NCBI GenBank assembly: GCA_001898225.1
Contig: MKTJ01000002.1
Span: 44,220 to 108,219, forward strand
DNA from: Chloroflexi bacterium 54-19
GTDB taxonomy: Bacteria > Chloroflexota > Chloroflexia > Chloroheliales > Chloroheliaceae
Direction of reading: 5' to 3'
Length of the DNA stretch: 64,000 bases
Shown here: in pieces, positions 1 to 10,684 of the stretch
Numbering within the stretch: position 1 is the first letter of the stretch
How the letters are laid out: the number at the start of each line of letters is the position of its first letter
Notes under the pieces: model-generated
Seen by the model: the letters and a program-made list of their open reading frames with translations, nothing else
Database searches by the model: none
What the model was told of the DNA's origin: nothing
Program-made: the position numbers and the translations under genes

Positions 1-375
1 TTGAAAACTTCACCCGCCTATATCAAGAAAGCTAACGGAGAAATAATTCAGATGAGCGTCGAGTTGGCTCTGACCAACGACGAACAGGAAACCGGGCTGA
101 TGGGACGGCTGAGCGTGCCGGACGAAACCGGGATGTTATTTGTTTTCGGTAAATCAGGCCGGGTGGCTTTCTGGATGAAGGATACACCCCTGGCCCTCTC
201 CATCGCCTTTATCACCGAGGATAACCAGATTATTGATATTCAGGATATGGAACCGTATTCGCTGGATACCCACCAGCCCAACCAGGACTATAAAAGTGCC
301 CTGGAAGTCGCCAAAGGTTACTTCGCGAAAAGAGGCGTTAAGCCGGGCGATACTTTCGTTTTAATTAATTTATAA
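1..375 (+). CDS. DUF192 family protein (possibly 5'-truncated by window edge)
   Basis: Small protein of the DUF192 family, whose biochemical role is not established. Family hallmarks are visible: an early TGLMGR segment (residues about 31-36), the GMLFVF strand, then FWMKDT with a following hydrophobic strand, and a C-terminal EVAKGYFAKRGVKPGD segment. Many family members carry a signal peptide; none is seen here. The first codon of the window is TTG, so the true start may lie upstream and the protein may be longer. Family assignment is firm, function unknown. Confidence 0.8.
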   Translation: MKTSPAYIKKANGEIIQMSVELALTNDEQETGLMGRLSVPDETGMLFVFGKSGRVAFWMKDTPLALSIAFITEDNQIIDIQDMEPYSLDTHQPNQDYKSALEVAKGYFAKRGVKPGDTFVLINL

Positions 376-603
376 GGATGGTGCGCCGGGCGACCCTTTC
401 ACTTTCCAGGGGTAATAGCAAGGTATGGGGAAAGGCCCTTTACCTGTCATCCCATGAAGAAGCACGCGCTCAAAGGGCAATATCACGGTGGAAGATGCTA
501 ACGCCATGTAAAATATTTTGTCAGCGCCAACGCGAGTCAGGTCGAGACCTGAATTAGCCTGGGATTTGGGCTAGTTCTTGGCTTTACGGTACGCAACGCG
601 CGA

Positions 604-667
604 GATTCCGTAACCCGCCATTCGTTTTGGGCAAGTCGTCTTTCCAGAAGCGGCTTACGGAATGACA
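604..667. repeat. Dispersed palindromic element, copy 1
   Basis: Imperfect inverted repeat with arms at 605-618 (ATTCCGTAACCCGC) and 650-663 (GCGGCTTACGGAAT). The whole segment read on the minus strand, starting TGTCATTCCGTAAGCCGCTT, closely matches 17048-17112. This looks like a REP- or MITE-like intergenic element. Confidence 0.65.
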
Positions 668-743
668 AAGGGAGAGGCTTTACTCGTATTTGGCAAATTG
701 CCATAGACGCAAAAAATGATCTAAAAAAATGGTCTAAATGAAA

Positions 744-778
744 AGAGCCTTCCCAAATTCTGCACCTGGGAAGGCTCT
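744..778. terminator. Hairpin terminator, probably bidirectional
   Basis: An 11-bp perfect stem (AGAGCCTTCCC, 744-754, with GGGAAGGCTCT, 768-778) and a 13-nt loop. A T-run follows on the plus strand and a shorter one on the minus strand. It sits just past the stop of the CRP-type gene (807), so it most likely terminates that minus-strand transcript. Confidence 0.75.
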
Positions 779-806
779 ATTTTTTCTTACGAGTAAAAAC
801 GCGAAA

Positions 807-1493
807 TTAATAGATGCGTTTTTCCAGTTCGGTGCCCTTGAGAATGGTGATACGCTGGCGGTCGATGCTGATAAAACCGCGCTCCTGAAAGGCGACCAGT
901 TGGCGGTTGACGCTCTCGCGGGTGGTGCCGAGCATGTTGGCAATGTCCTGCTGGGTCAGGCGCAAGTCAATCTCGACAGGGCCGTTGGGCAACTTCTTAC
1001 CGTGAGTGTTTGCCAGTTCGAGCAACTTCTTGGCGAGGCGGGCAGGAATATCGAGAAAGACCACGTCCTCGACCAGGTTGTCGGTGCGGCGAATCCGCTG
1101 GGCCAGCGCCCGGATAATCCCCAGCGAAACAGTGGGGTGCTTGCTGACAAAATCCACAAAATCTTCCCGGTGCAGCACGAACACCTCGGTTAGCCCGGCG
1201 GCGGTAACGGTCGCCGAACGGGGCTTGCCGTCGAAAAGTGACAACTCCCCGAAAAATTCCCCGTTGCTGAGAATCGAGAGAATCATTTCGGTACCGACCT
1301 CGCTCGGCACGCTGATTTTGACGGTGCCCTCATTAATAATGTACATGGTTGTCCCGGCATCGTCCTTGTGGAAGATAGTTTCGCCGGGGCGATAGGTGCG
1401 GCGTTTCAGGCGACCGAAAAGCTCGTGTAACTCCTCGGCTTGCATCTGCGAGAAAAAAGGAATTCCTGCTAACAGTGTTTCGTCAGAAGCCAT
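807..1493 (-). CDS. Crp/Fnr family transcriptional regulator
   Basis: A 228-aa cyclic-nucleotide-type regulator. The N-terminal half is a cNMP-binding beta roll with the phosphate-binding cassette FGELSLFDGKPRSATV (about residues 79-94), whose Glu and Arg-Ser resemble cAMP-binding CRP. A dimerisation helix follows (about 115-145). The C-terminal winged HTH reads LTQQDIANMLGTTRESVNRQ. No Cys cluster is present, so it is not an FNR-type Fe-S sensor. The gene is monocistronic, with an ATG start and a terminator at 744-778. Family is certain; ligand and targets are inferred. It could act on the TGTGA/TCACA-like palindromes in this window, but nothing here shows that. Confidence 0.92.
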   Translation of the reverse strand: MASDETLLAGIPFFSQMQAEELHELFGRLKRRTYRPGETIFHKDDAGTTMYIINEGTVKISVPSEVGTEMILSILSNGEFFGELSLFDGKPRSATVTAAGLTEVFVLHREDFVDFVSKHPTVSLGIIRALAQRIRRTDNLVEDVVFLDIPARLAKKLLELANTHGKKLPNGPVEIDLRLTQQDIANMLGTTRESVNRQLVAFQERGFISIDRQRITILKGTELEKRIY

Positions 1494-1777
1494 AATTATT
1501 TTAAATCCCCACTAAATTTTTCGGGTGAAAATAAATATCAGGGTGCGAAAGACCAGCCTGGCCTTAACCCCCGGCCAGCGGACCGGCCAACGTTTGGCGC
1601 AGCCAATGTTTGGCGTAGTCAGTGTCATTCAAAGGAGCGGCAAAAGGTAACCCGATTTAAAAAGTTTCCCAGGATACATTGCAACCGAAAAAACGGTGTT
1701 TACCGGATGGATGTTAGCACTAAAATGAAGATTATGCAATTCTGACCACAAAATAATCTTAAGGATTCAACCCTCGA

Positions 1778-3082
1778 TTATTTCGAACCGGCTTCCTCAA
1801 AAAGTACGTTTGATGGATAACCTTCCCCGGCACTATTAATAGCCGTTATGTAATAACTATATGTAACCCCAGCAGTCACATCAGCATCAAAATAGGAATC
1901 TTGAGTGGCCGGAAGGGTTGCAATAAGCTGCCATGGGGAAGCCGGATTATCCAACGGATGTTGCAGGCTATATAGCTGGCGATATAATTTGAAACCGGTT
2001 ATTTCCGGTTTACCTTCAGAGTTATGGCCAACCCAAAATATTCTTAGCTCCTTATCCCGCCAAAATACCTGGGTTATAGTGGGGGCTTCCGGTATGGGCA
2101 AACTGGTCCGAGGAGTGACAGGCAGAACATACGTGGTAACCCCTTCACCAACAATATTTACTGCCGACACTGCAAACATATAAGGTTTGTCGTTAGCCAG
2201 GTCTTTTATAACATAGGTTCTTACATCAGGGCCAAGCATGGTAGGGGTAAGTCTGGTTTTATTATAGGCAGCGTCCAATTGATAAACAATATAGCCAATA
2301 ACCGGACGCCCCCTTGTATTAACGGGAGGCTCCCAATTCAAGGTAACTTGACCATCACCGGGAATAGCTTCAAGGTCGTTTAATGAGTTCGGCACATCAA
2401 TAGAGGTCAATTCAAAGATAACCGGCGCGGCAATGCCTTCTACGCTGACAGTTATTTGATAAACTCCGGTTACTTTAGTAGCCGTAAAAGTGGTGCCGGT
2501 AGCAATACCAGCCTCGTCTGTAGTGACTTTAATAACACTGTAGGTACCTTCAAAAGTGCCAGTAGCCATTTCTTTCAAAAGCGTTTTACTATTTGGCGGT
2601 GGGGCTGGCGCAGAAAAAGTGACCATAACCCCTTTCAATGGCTTGCCAGCAGCATCTTTAACAATTACCTGTAAAGTACTGGTCAAAGCTTTCCCGGCTA
2701 AGATGGTGCGAGAGATTTCGCCAAGTACTGTTATAGTAGCGGATTCAGGGCTATTTGACGGGGTTGGCGAAATAGTGGGGATAACCGGCACAGCAGTAGC
2801 AGTGGCCGGTATGGGGGTAGCGGTATTCCTGACGGTCACCTCAACCGGGGAATTTATAGGAACAGCCGTATTGTTCGGCGTATTTGTAGGAATCATTGTT
2901 TTCACCGGTATATCTGTAGCCGTTCCGGTCGGAGTGGAAGACTTTCCAACCGGAGTAGGTACAGCCGAAGTCTGCGCCGGGGTTGTTGCTGTTATATCAC
3001 CACAAGCTATCAGAGAAGTTAATGTCAGGGCAACCGTAATACAAATTATGCACAAAGTAATAAGCAACTTACGAAGGGTCAT
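1778..3082 (-). CDS. Secreted lipoprotein with Thr/Pro linker, Ig-like and fibronectin III-type domains
   Basis: A 434-aa exported protein. The N-terminus has a hydrophobic signal segment ending in lipobox LIAC, with Cys27 as the expected lipidated residue; Lgt is encoded at 35150-37006. Residues about 30-115 are a low-complexity Thr/Pro/Ala linker. Next comes an invasin/Big-like domain (GKPLKGVMVTFSAPA region) and two fibronectin type III-like domains (about 235-330 and 335-430), with no catalytic motif. It is probably a surface-anchored adhesion or scaffold protein. It is visibly more AT-rich than its neighbours, which suggests recent acquisition or lower expression. Function is inferred from architecture only. 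Confidence 0.8.
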   Translation of the reverse strand: MTLRKLLITLCIICITVALTLTSLIACGDITATTPAQTSAVPTPVGKSSTPTGTATDIPVKTMIPTNTPNNTAVPINSPVEVTVRNTATPIPATATAVPVIPTISPTPSNSPESATITVLGEISRTILAGKALTSTLQVIVKDAAGKPLKGVMVTFSAPAPPPNSKTLLKEMATGTFEGTYSVIKVTTDEAGIATGTTFTATKVTGVYQITVSVEGIAAPVIFELTSIDVPNSLNDLEAIPGDGQVTLNWEPPVNTRGRPVIGYIVYQLDAAYNKTRLTPTMLGPDVRTYVIKDLANDKPYMFAVSAVNIVGEGVTTYVLPVTPRTSLPIPEAPTITQVFWRDKELRIFWVGHNSEGKPEITGFKLYRQLYSLQHPLDNPASPWQLIATLPATQDSYFDADVTAGVTYSYYITAINSAGEGYPSNVLFEEAGSK

Positions 3083-3110
3083 GATAAGGCTCCACCAAAC
3101 AAAGATTTAA

Positions 3111-3138
3111 ATTATAGTGATAACAATTATGGTTTGCA
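3111..3138 (-). promoter_or_regulatory. Candidate promoter for the lipoprotein gene
   Basis: On the minus strand, TGCAAA (3133-3138) and TATAAT (3111-3116) are separated by 16 bp, about 30 nt upstream of the lipoprotein start in an AT-rich region. Confidence 0.45.
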
Positions 3139-3319
3139 CTTAATTTTAATATAATTAATTATAAAAACAATCCTTTATTTTCCTATTATTTGTTCATCCA
3201 ATTATCAGAAATAGCTCTATCAGAAGGCTGTCCAGCCTTTTCCAGAATGAGCTTTGGTTTTATAAAAGGCCCGATTACCAACCAGTTTTACCTTCAGGTA
3301 ATTGGTAACTGAGTTAAAG

Positions 3320-3348
3320 TTGCGACAATCGGCCAATTATGGTAAACT
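3320..3348 (+). promoter_or_regulatory. Candidate smc promoter
   Basis: TTGCGA (3320-3325), 17-bp spacer, TAAACT (3343-3348) preceded by an extended -10 TGG. It lies about 140 nt before the smc start. The rest of the 3083-3491 gap is AT-rich with no gene seen. The same arrangement recurs upstream of infA. Confidence 0.55.
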
Positions 3349-3491
3349 AAAATTAGCACGGTAATTCTAATTTTAAAAGACGACAGTATAAAAAGTAAAA
3401 TGCTCGTAGCCTTTCCAACCTCTTTTGCTGCTTACGTCCCGCTTCACCCAATAAATCCGTCCAACTTTAATCCTGATTAAAGGAAGTCGCA

Positions 3492-6400
3492 ATGTACTTA
3501 AAACGGCTCCAGGTCCAGGGCTTTAAGACTTTTGCCCAAAAAACCGAATTTTTATACGATTCCGGGGTGACCGCCATTGTCGGTCCGAACGGCAGCGGAA
3601 AAAGTAACATTGCCGATGCGATTCGCTGGGTGCTGGGCGAACAGCGCTATTCAGTGCTGCGGGGCCGCAAGACCGAAGATGTAATCTTCGCCGGGAGCGC
3701 CCTCAAATCGCCGATGGGCTACGCCGAAGCCAGCATCACCTTTGATAACGCCGATGGCAAGCTCCCGCTCAATTTCAGCGAGGTCACGATTACCCGGCGG
3801 GCCTACCGGAGCGGCGAAAACGAGTATTACATCAACAAAAGCCGGGTCCGTCTTAAAGATATTACCGAAGCCACACTCCCTCTCTCCCAGACCTACACCG
3901 TTATCACCCAGGGCATGGTAGACGCCGCCCTCAGCCAGAAACCGGAAGAACGGCGCGGCCTGTTCGAGGACGCCGCCAGCATCGGCCTCTACAACCTGAA
4001 GAAAGCCGAGGCCGAGAATAATTTAGCCCGCCAGGAAGATAACGCCCGCCATATCGAGGCCATGCTCTCCGAGGTAGAGCCTCGCCTGAAAGTGCTGGAA
4101 CGCCACGCCCGCCAGGCCGAAGAATTTTATACGGTCCGGGAAGAACTCCAGCTTTTGCTAAAACGCTTCTATGGCGACCGCTGGCACAAAAACCAGGCCG
4201 CCCTTGAAAAGGCCCTCATCCAGGAAGAAACAGCCCGGTTGGCCCTGGAAGCCGGAAAAGCCGAGCTTGAAAAGTTGCAGGAGGGTATCGGGGCCGCCCG
4301 CGATTTCCAGAGCCGCCAGCGCAACCGCCTGGGCGAACTGCACCACGAAAGCAGCCTCCTGCACAACCGGGCCCAGCAGTTGCAGCAGCAGGTCGCCGTC
4401 GAGCAGGAACGCCTCAACGGGGCGGGCCGCCAGCGCGAGACCCACGAACAGGAATTGGCCGGGCTGGAAATTTCTCTCGAAAGCAACACCGCCCGCCTGA
4501 AAGAACTGGAACAGGAATACGCGGCGGTCGTGGCCGGGCAAAATGATGAAACCGCGGCCCTGGCTGCCCAGGAAGCCCTTGTAAAAACCCAGACCGCCGC
4601 CGCCCTGGAAGCCGAAACCGCCCTGGAACGCCAGCGCCGCGAGGCCATGCGGCTGGCGAACCAGTTTGAAACCCTCAAACACCGCCAGAGCCAGTTGGCC
4701 GAACGCCGGGCCAGCCTCTCCCGCCAGGTCGAACAGTTCAACCAGAACCGGGATTCTCTGAAGACCCGCCAGGCCGAGATTGAAGCCGAAATCACCCGCG
4801 AACAGGGCCTTGTCGCCGAACTGGAAGAACAGGGCCGCCAGTTGGATACCCGCCGCCAGAATTTAGCGCAGGAAGCCGCCCGCCTGACCGAAACTATCCG
4901 CAAGAGCGAACGGACGGTCCAGGAGACCAGGGCCAAGCTCGATTCGGCCCGCTCCCGCCTCGAACTTTTAAACCGTCTCCAGAGCAACTTCACCGGGCTT
5001 TACGGCGGCGTCAAAAGCGTGATGCAAGCGGCCAGCGCGCCCACTGGTGGCCCCAAACCGGCCCTGAGCGGTATCCTGGGGCTGGTAGCAAACCTCTTAC
5101 AGGCCCCCGCCGAACTGGAAGTTGCCATCGAAGTGGCGTTAGGCGGCCATTTGCAGGATGTCGTGGTCGAGAGTTTCGAGGACGCCGAGGCCGCTATCGG
5201 CTATTTAAAGAAGGCCGGGGCCGGGCGGGCCACCTTCCTGCCCCTCGATAACCTGCGCGGTGGGGGTTCGGGCGGGTTCAACCGCCAGCTATTGAAAAAA
5301 CCGGGCGTGCGCGGTATCGCCAGCGAGCTAATCGAATACGAAGGGCGCTTTGCCCCGGTCTACGAACAACTTCTTGGCCGGGTCGTGGTGGTCGAGGATG
5401 TCCAGGTGGGCCGGGCGGCCCTGCGCGAGTTGACCGGGGCCTGGACTGCCGTCACCCTCGGTGGGGAAATCCTTAGGAGCAGCGGGGCCGTCACGGGCGG
5501 CGCCACCGGTAAGGACAAGGACCGGGCCGAGGGAAGCGTCCTGATGCGGGAACGGACCCTGCGCGAACTCCCGGTCGAAATCAGCCGGTTAGAGAGCCAG
5601 CTCCGGCAGGCCCAGGCCGAACTGGCCGCCGCCCAGACCCAGGCCGCCGCCGCCCAGCGCCAGGGGACCGAGCTCGATAAAGAGAACCAGCAACTGCTCC
5701 GCCGCCAATTGCAACAGCGCGAGAAAGTCTCTGCCGTCAAGAACCAGCTTGACCGCCTGACCTACGAAGGAAAACTCCGCGAGGAAAACCAGCAAAGCGT
5801 GGTCGGGGAATTAAAGAGCCTGGAAACGCAGGAAAAACAACTTGCCGCCGAGACCGCCGAAACCCGGCAGACCCACGAAACCGCCGGGCAGCAGACCGCC
5901 GAACTCGAAAGAGCGGCTCGCCTGGCAAACGCCGCCACCAACGATGAGCGGGAAAAACTCGCCGCACTGCGGACGGCAACCGCCCTGGCCGGGCAGCGCC
6001 TTAAGACCAGCGCCGAAACGCTCCGTTTTGTCCAGACCGAAAACGGCATGCTTAAAAACCGGGTGGCCGAACGCAAACGCCAGTTGGCCGACCTCGAAAC
6101 TCGCTGCCAGTTGCTGGCCCGGCTTTTGGGGGAAGCCCAGGCCGAAATGGCCGGGGTAGGCCGCCAACTGGAAACCCTGCGCCAGGAAATTACCCCCCTG
6201 GAAAAACAACTGGCCCAACTGGACCAGGAACAGGCCGGGCACGAAAAGGAGTGGAGCAGCCACAGCGCCACCATTCTGAGCCTGGATACCGCCTATGGCC
6301 GGGCCAGCCTGGAGGTCCAGCGTCTCCGGGGCGAATTGGAAACGCTCCAGGTCCGGGCCGCCGATGACCTCGCCCCCTCCATGCAACTCGACGGGGCCCT

Positions 6401-7208
6401 TAACGAGGACAATATCGCGCCGCCGGTCTCGATTGACCCTGCTGACTGGGAAGAACTGCTCGAACTGACCGACCGCGAGTCGGCCCAACTGGGCGAACGG
6501 ATCGAACAACTGCGCAACCGTTTGAGGCGGATTGGCGGGGTCAATCCCCTGGCGATGCAGGAATTTCGGGAGACCAAACAGCGTTATGAATTTTTGTCGA
6601 GCCAATTACGTGATTTAAGTGAAACCGGGCAGACCCTTCGTTCGTTAATAAAAGAGCTTGATGAAGTTACGCAAGCCCGGTTTGGCGCTACCTTCGATAG
6701 GGTAGCCGAAGAATTCAAGCGGTTCTTCGCTCTCCTGTTCAATGGCGGCTCGGCCCGGCTGGTCCTTACCCAACCGGATAACCTGGCCGAAACCGGCATC
6801 GAAATCCTGGCCCAACCGCCGGGTAAGAAGCAGCAAATCCTGGCGCTTTTCAGCGGTGGTGAACGAGCATTAACCGCCGTAGCCTTGCTTTTCGCCTTGC
6901 TTGAGGTTAACCCGTCGCCCTTCTGCGTCCTGGACGAAGTAGATGCCGCCCTGGACGAGTCGAATGTTGGCCGGTTTTGCGAAACTTTACGAACCCTGGC
7001 TCATAAGACCCAGTTTATCGTTATAACCCATAACCGGGGCACTATCGAGGCCGCCCGCACCATTTACGGTGTTTCAATGGGGCCGGATAGTATTTCTAAA
7101 ATAATGTCTCTGCGAGTCGATGAAGTCACAGACTTCAAGGTACACGGCTCGAAGCTCAAGCGGTCTGCTGCTCTCGTTCCAGAAACCGCTGAACCAGTAT
7201 TAAACTGA
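3492..7208 (+). CDS. smc: Chromosome segregation ATPase SMC
   Basis: A 1238-aa condensin core subunit that compacts and segregates DNA. The head starts with Walker [10 protein letters not shown] (residues 31-39). A long coiled coil, rich in Glu, Gln, Ala and Arg, follows to about 500. The hinge (about 515-670) includes [10 protein letters not shown] and an AVTGGATG segment, then a second coiled coil runs to about 1010. The C-terminal head carries the ABC signature [14 protein letters not shown] (about 1118-1131) and Walker [14 protein letters not shown] (about 1143-1155). The start has AGGAAG upstream. The segment [20 protein letters not shown] diverges from the usual EEAAGI-KYK form. ScpA and ScpB are not in the window. 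Confidence 0.97.
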   Translation: MYLKRLQVQGFKTFAQKTEFLYDSGVTAIVGPNGSGKSNIADAIRWVLGEQRYSVLRGRKTEDVIFAGSALKSPMGYAEASITFDNADGKLPLNFSEVTITRRAYRSGENEYYINKSRVRLKDITEATLPLSQTYTVITQGMVDAALSQKPEERRGLFEDAASIGLYNLKKAEAENNLARQEDNARHIEAMLSEVEPRLKVLERHARQAEEFYTVREELQLLLKRFYGDRWHKNQAALEKALIQEETARLALEAGKAELEKLQEGIGAARDFQSRQRNRLGELHHESSLLHNRAQQLQQQVAVEQERLNGAGRQRETHEQELAGLEISLESNTARLKELEQEYAAVVAGQNDETAALAAQEALVKTQTAAALEAETALERQRREAMRLANQFETLKHRQSQLAERRASLSRQVEQFNQNRDSLKTRQAEIEAEITREQGLVAELEEQGRQLDTRRQNLAQEAARLTETIRKSERTVQETRAKLDSARSRLELLNRLQSNFTGLYGGVKSVMQAASAPTGGPKPALSGILGLVANLLQAPAELEVAIEVALGGHLQDVVVESFEDAEAAIGYLKKAGAGRATFLPLDNLRGGGSGGFNRQLLKKPGVRGIASELIEYEGRFAPVYEQLLGRVVVVEDVQVGRAALRELTGAWTAVTLGGEILRSSGAVTGGATGKDKDRAEGSVLMRERTLRELPVEISRLESQLRQAQAELAAAQTQAAAAQRQGTELDKENQQLLRRQLQQREKVSAVKNQLDRLTYEGKLREENQQSVVGELKSLETQEKQLAAETAETRQTHETAGQQTAELERAARLANAATNDEREKLAALRTATALAGQRLKTSAETLRFVQTENGMLKNRVAERKRQLADLETRCQLLARLLGEAQAEMAGVGRQLETLRQEITPLEKQLAQLDQEQAGHEKEWSSHSATILSLDTAYGRASLEVQRLRGELETLQVRAADDLAPSMQLDGALNEDNIAPPVSIDPADWEELLELTDRESAQLGERIEQLRNRLRRIGGVNPLAMQEFRETKQRYEFLSSQLRDLSETGQTLRSLIKELDEVTQARFGATFDRVAEEFKRFFALLFNGGSARLVLTQPDNLAETGIEILAQPPGKKQQILALFSGGERALTAVALLFALLEVNPSPFCVLDEVDAALDESNVGRFCETLRTLAHKTQFIVITHNRGTIEAARTIYGVSMGPDSISKIMSLRVDEVTDFKVHGSKLKRSAALVPETAEPVLN

Positions 7209-7527
7209 AAGAATACTTTTTGCTAAACTTTATTTGCGATAGCCCCTACCGGGCGGGTTTAGACCTGCCCTGTTCGAGCTATCTCCACGCTCGACCAACC
7301 GCTTCAGATGCAAACACTTTCAAAGTTTGGTAAAACCTTTCAGAAATACTAAAGGTAAACCCAACCCTGCTTACTCTGACACCTTACTAACTTACCGGGG
7401 TACGGTTTTTCTATTCTTTTTTATATTTACCGCTAACCCGGTAAATTTCTATCAGGTAATCCTGGCGGGCTGCTCAGTCCCGACCGGGATACGCTCCGAA
7501 GCATTAACTATGAGGGAGTATCTTTTT
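7209..7527. other. Gap between smc and the secreted protein, with a nested hairpin
   Basis: No gene is supported. Positions 7238-7283 form a nested inverted repeat: outer GATAGC/GCTATC and inner GGGCGGGT/ACCTGCCC with a 4-nt loop and one G-U pair. There is no T-run, so it is not a classic terminator. The 12-mer GGTAAAACCTTT occurs at 7329 and again at 7530, inside the next gene's start. Confidence 0.5.
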
Positions 7528-10362
7528 ATGGTAAAACCTTTTCGGTGGCAGCGTTCAAACTTGCATCGAAAAATCACCGGCCTGTTCTTACTCAGTCTAC
7601 TTGTCACGCTAATAACTGCAAGCGTGTCCGTCCCTACCACATTAGCCGCCCCTATATTTTCCAGCCCAGCCACGGCGGCGCAAGGCCGGCTCAACTATGA
7701 CGCCAATATCCGTATTCGTAAAGATGGCCTGGCTTTCCTGGTCGGCAGCCGGGGAGCTTATATCAACCTGACCGTCCTCAATAACGGCGGCAGCTATGCC
7801 GGGTCGGTTGATGTCGGCAATGGCGATGATAACGGTAACAAATATCCTTATATCGCCTTTTCGCCGGTAGATGGGACCGGCTATGTCACCTGGAACAGCC
7901 TGCACCCTGGCAGCGGCATCACCTACGAAACCTATATCCGGGTCATCCCGGCGGCCTATAACGGCACTTCCAACACGACCCTGGGCAGCGTGGTCCGACT
8001 GTTCGATAAAATCGGTTACCAGTTGGCCCAGCCCAGCATCGTGGTTGACTCGGCGGGGCACCTGAATATCGTCGGGTATGCCGCTTTGAACCCGGTTCAG
8101 CTTCGCATGGTTACCCTGGATAGTAACTTCAACCTGTTATCCCAGACTACCCTGGATACCCAGCCAGCCGGGGCCAGGGCCGAAATGGACCCGATTATCT
8201 GTATTGATAGAGCCGACAATCTCCATGTCGCGACCTCTTTCCCCTACGGTACCAGCTCGGACAGTCCGGTCAGGCTTTTCGCCTACGACCGGGTGAACTC
8301 CGGCAGCTTTGTTAAGACCTCCATCACTCCTTCGGGGTGGTCAACTGTTGCCGGGCGGCGCGGCAAAGATATTGCCTGTGCTGCGGACGGCACCGTCTAT
8401 GTTGCCACCAATAACGGCGGCAAATACGACCTGTTCAAACGGACCGCCGGGTCGGGCGGCAGCGAGAAGTGGGCGCAAATCCAGTCCAACCTGTTTGGTA
8501 AAGCCAACCAGAGCGGTATCGCGGTCGGCACCAGCCTCGATGGTAGGGTCTGGGCAGTCCAGGGTGACGGCGCGAACTCCGGTTCGGACCCCACCCCTAT
8601 TATCGGGACCAACGTAAAATATTCGACCGATGGCGGCAAAACCTTCTCCGCTAATGAGCGGGCGATTCCCCAGAACTACTATGCCAACTATGCCGTGGCG
8701 ATTGATGGCAACGGTCCGGGCAACAAAGTTCACCTGGTCGGCTCTTTCTACTTCATTTCGGGTAACGGTAGCATCACCACCAGTTACGCCGTAGCCAGTG
8801 TCAACGGCAGCGACCCCGGACCTATTCCTACACCCGACCCCGGCACGCCTGGGCCGACACCTACACCGGAGCCGACCCCGCCGCCTACAACCCCGCCTTC
8901 AGGTGTGAGCCTGATTGAACCGACCGACCTGCACCTCACGGTAAGAAGCAGCAACCGGGTTGACCTGGTCTGGATGGATAACTCCACGGGCGAGGACGGG
9001 TTCCACGTCGAACGCAAAGGCGGTGGTAAAGATTGGTCCGAAATCGGCACGACCGGCGCGGACGACACCAGCTATACCGATAACAGCGCCAGCATGAACA
9101 CGGCCTATACCTACCGGGTACGGGCTAGCAAGGGCAGCGACTTTACCGATTATTCCAACGAGTCCAGCGCCACCACGCTCGGTCCGGCTTCGCTGACCTT
9201 CTCAGCGCAACCGGGCACCGGGGCTGCCGGGCAACCCCTGAGCCAGCAGCCAAAAGTCAATATCCTTGACAAGAACGGCAACCTGGTCACCAATTTCACC
9301 GGGCAGGTTACCCTGGCACTGGCGAATAATCCGAGCGGCGCGACTCTCTCCGGCAACGCAGTCACGGTTTCCGGTGGTATCGCCACCTTTACCGGGGTCC
9401 AGCTTGATAAGGCCGGGGATGGTTATACCCTGACCGCTACGGCTAACCCGGCGGCGGCCAATAACGCCACGACCAGCATCGGTTTCAATGTTGCCGCCAG
9501 TGGTACTACCCCTCCGCCGCCCCCAGTGGACCTGGGCCAGGACCAGCGCGACGCACCTATCGCCCTGGCGCAGTTCCAATCGCTCTGGGACCGCTCGGAT
9601 AAAGCCATCGTAGATGGCAAAACGAGCCGTTCGTGGACCTGGGGTCCGAGCATTACGGGCCTGATTACCGAACCTTACGCCGAAGGCGGCACCCGCCAGG
9701 TGCAGTACTTCGATAAAACCCGTATGGAGCAGACCTCGGGCCGGGACGTTACCAACGGTCTCCTGGCAAAAGAACTCGTCACCGGTTTGATGCAGTTAGG
9801 CGATAATACCTTCAAACAGTACCCCGCCGACAACACCATCAAAATTGCGGGTGACCAGAATGCGCCGCAAAACCCGACCTATGCCATGTTCCGCAAGGTT
9901 TCTACGATTGACCAGGAAAACCATGCGCCGAGCGCAGGTGGTAGTATCGTGAACCTGACCATGAGCAAAGACGGTACGGTCGGCAGCGATGACGCCCTGG
10001 GCGCGAAGTACAATGTCAAGAACCAGTATTTTGACAATACTTTGCAGCACAATGTTCCTGACGTGTTCTGGAACTTCATGAACCAGACCGGCCCGATTTA
10101 CGTCAACGGCAACTACACTACCGGCCCGGTGGTGGATTGGCTCTCGACGATGGGCTTGCCCCTGAGCGAAGCCTACTGGACCCGGACCGTCGTAGCGGGC
10201 GTGGAGCAGGATGTCCTGGTCCAGATCTTCGAGCGGCGCGTCCTGACCTATACCCCGTCCAACCCGGACGGCTACAAGGTCGAGATGGGTAACGTCGGCC
10301 AGCACTACCGCGAGTGGCGCAAGGCGGTCCTGACCGCCCCGTCCACCGTCACCGGCCAGTAA
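7528..10362 (+). CDS. Large secreted protein: repeat-rich ectodomain, FN3, Ig-like and a Chloroflexota-type C-terminal domain
   Basis: A 944-aa exported protein. I start it at ATG 7528 because GAGGGAG lies about 10 nt upstream and a basic plus hydrophobic signal peptide follows (SLLVTLITASVSV, likely cleaved near TTLAA). The open frame extends back to 7327 without support. Residues about 45-430 resemble a BNR/sialidase-like beta-propeller. A Pro/Thr linker leads to a fibronectin III-like domain (about 460-550) and an Ig-like domain (about 555-650). The last 200 residues (GPSITGLITEPY, RQVQYFDK, RRVLTYTPSNPDGYKVEMGN) match a domain I associate with Chloroflexota secreted proteins. No catalytic residues are apparent; a surface or matrix protein is likely. 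Confidence 0.8.
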   Translation: MVKPFRWQRSNLHRKITGLFLLSLLVTLITASVSVPTTLAAPIFSSPATAAQGRLNYDANIRIRKDGLAFLVGSRGAYINLTVLNNGGSYAGSVDVGNGDDNGNKYPYIAFSPVDGTGYVTWNSLHPGSGITYETYIRVIPAAYNGTSNTTLGSVVRLFDKIGYQLAQPSIVVDSAGHLNIVGYAALNPVQLRMVTLDSNFNLLSQTTLDTQPAGARAEMDPIICIDRADNLHVATSFPYGTSSDSPVRLFAYDRVNSGSFVKTSITPSGWSTVAGRRGKDIACAADGTVYVATNNGGKYDLFKRTAGSGGSEKWAQIQSNLFGKANQSGIAVGTSLDGRVWAVQGDGANSGSDPTPIIGTNVKYSTDGGKTFSANERAIPQNYYANYAVAIDGNGPGNKVHLVGSFYFISGNGSITTSYAVASVNGSDPGPIPTPDPGTPGPTPTPEPTPPPTTPPSGVSLIEPTDLHLTVRSSNRVDLVWMDNSTGEDGFHVERKGGGKDWSEIGTTGADDTSYTDNSASMNTAYTYRVRASKGSDFTDYSNESSATTLGPASLTFSAQPGTGAAGQPLSQQPKVNILDKNGNLVTNFTGQVTLALANNPSGATLSGNAVTVSGGIATFTGVQLDKAGDGYTLTATANPAAANNATTSIGFNVAASGTTPPPPPVDLGQDQRDAPIALAQFQSLWDRSDKAIVDGKTSRSWTWGPSITGLITEPYAEGGTRQVQYFDKTRMEQTSGRDVTNGLLAKELVTGLMQLGDNTFKQYPADNTIKIAGDQNAPQNPTYAMFRKVSTIDQENHAPSAGGSIVNLTMSKDGTVGSDDALGAKYNVKNQYFDNTLQHNVPDVFWNFMNQTGPIYVNGNYTTGPVVDWLSTMGLPLSEAYWTRTVVAGVEQDVLVQIFERRVLTYTPSNPDGYKVEMGNVGQHYREWRKAVLTAPSTVTGQ

Positions 10363-10381
10363 ACCGGTAGAGTCTTAAACG

Positions 10382-10418
10382 AAAAACACCACAGGCTAAA
10401 AACCCGTGGTGTTTTTTT
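10382..10418 (+). terminator. Rho-independent terminator of the secreted protein gene
   Basis: AAAAACACCAC and GTGGTGTTTTTTT form a stem with an A/T-rich base, directly after the stop codon. Confidence 0.85.
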
Positions 10419-10475
10419 ATTTTAAGGGCAATTTTTCGTTACCCACATAATAAAAAGGAGTAAAGCCTTGCCACT

Positions 10476-10537
10476 TGTCATCCTGAACGTAGTGAAGGAT
10501 CTTGGGCACCCACTTGTGGGTACCGTTGGACAATATC
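10476..10537 (+). repeat. Dispersed TGTCATCC element
   Basis: Begins TGTCATCCTGAACGTAGTGA and continues to GGATCTTGG. After a short ACCCAC/GTGGGT hairpin it ends with CCGTTGGACAATAT. The same two modules recur in the same order at 30791-30836. The rest of 10363-10684 holds the terminator and no gene. Confidence 0.65.
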
Positions 10538-10684
10538 CCGGTCGTAATTACGCTAAATCTTCACTCGCGCTTATGAGGTACAACGGCTATCCAATGGCTT
10601 AATACAAAACATGACAATACCCGGACCTGTTAGAAAACCAAAAGGCCGGGTTAACTTTAAGTCGGGCAGTTAAGAAATGGGCAG

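Larger units (their letters stand above)
376..806. other. Intergenic region with a palindromic repeat and a terminator
   Basis: No convincing gene lies here. The stretch holds an imperfect palindromic repeat at 604-667 (related copy at 17048-17112) and a strong hairpin at 744-778. A reading frame starting at 738 only overlaps the antisense of the CRP-type gene and is rejected. Confidence 0.6.

Noticed and set aside
7327..7527. 67-residue N-terminal extension of the secreted protein
   Set aside because: No RBS at TTG 7327, and it would bury the signal peptide that begins after ATG 7528.
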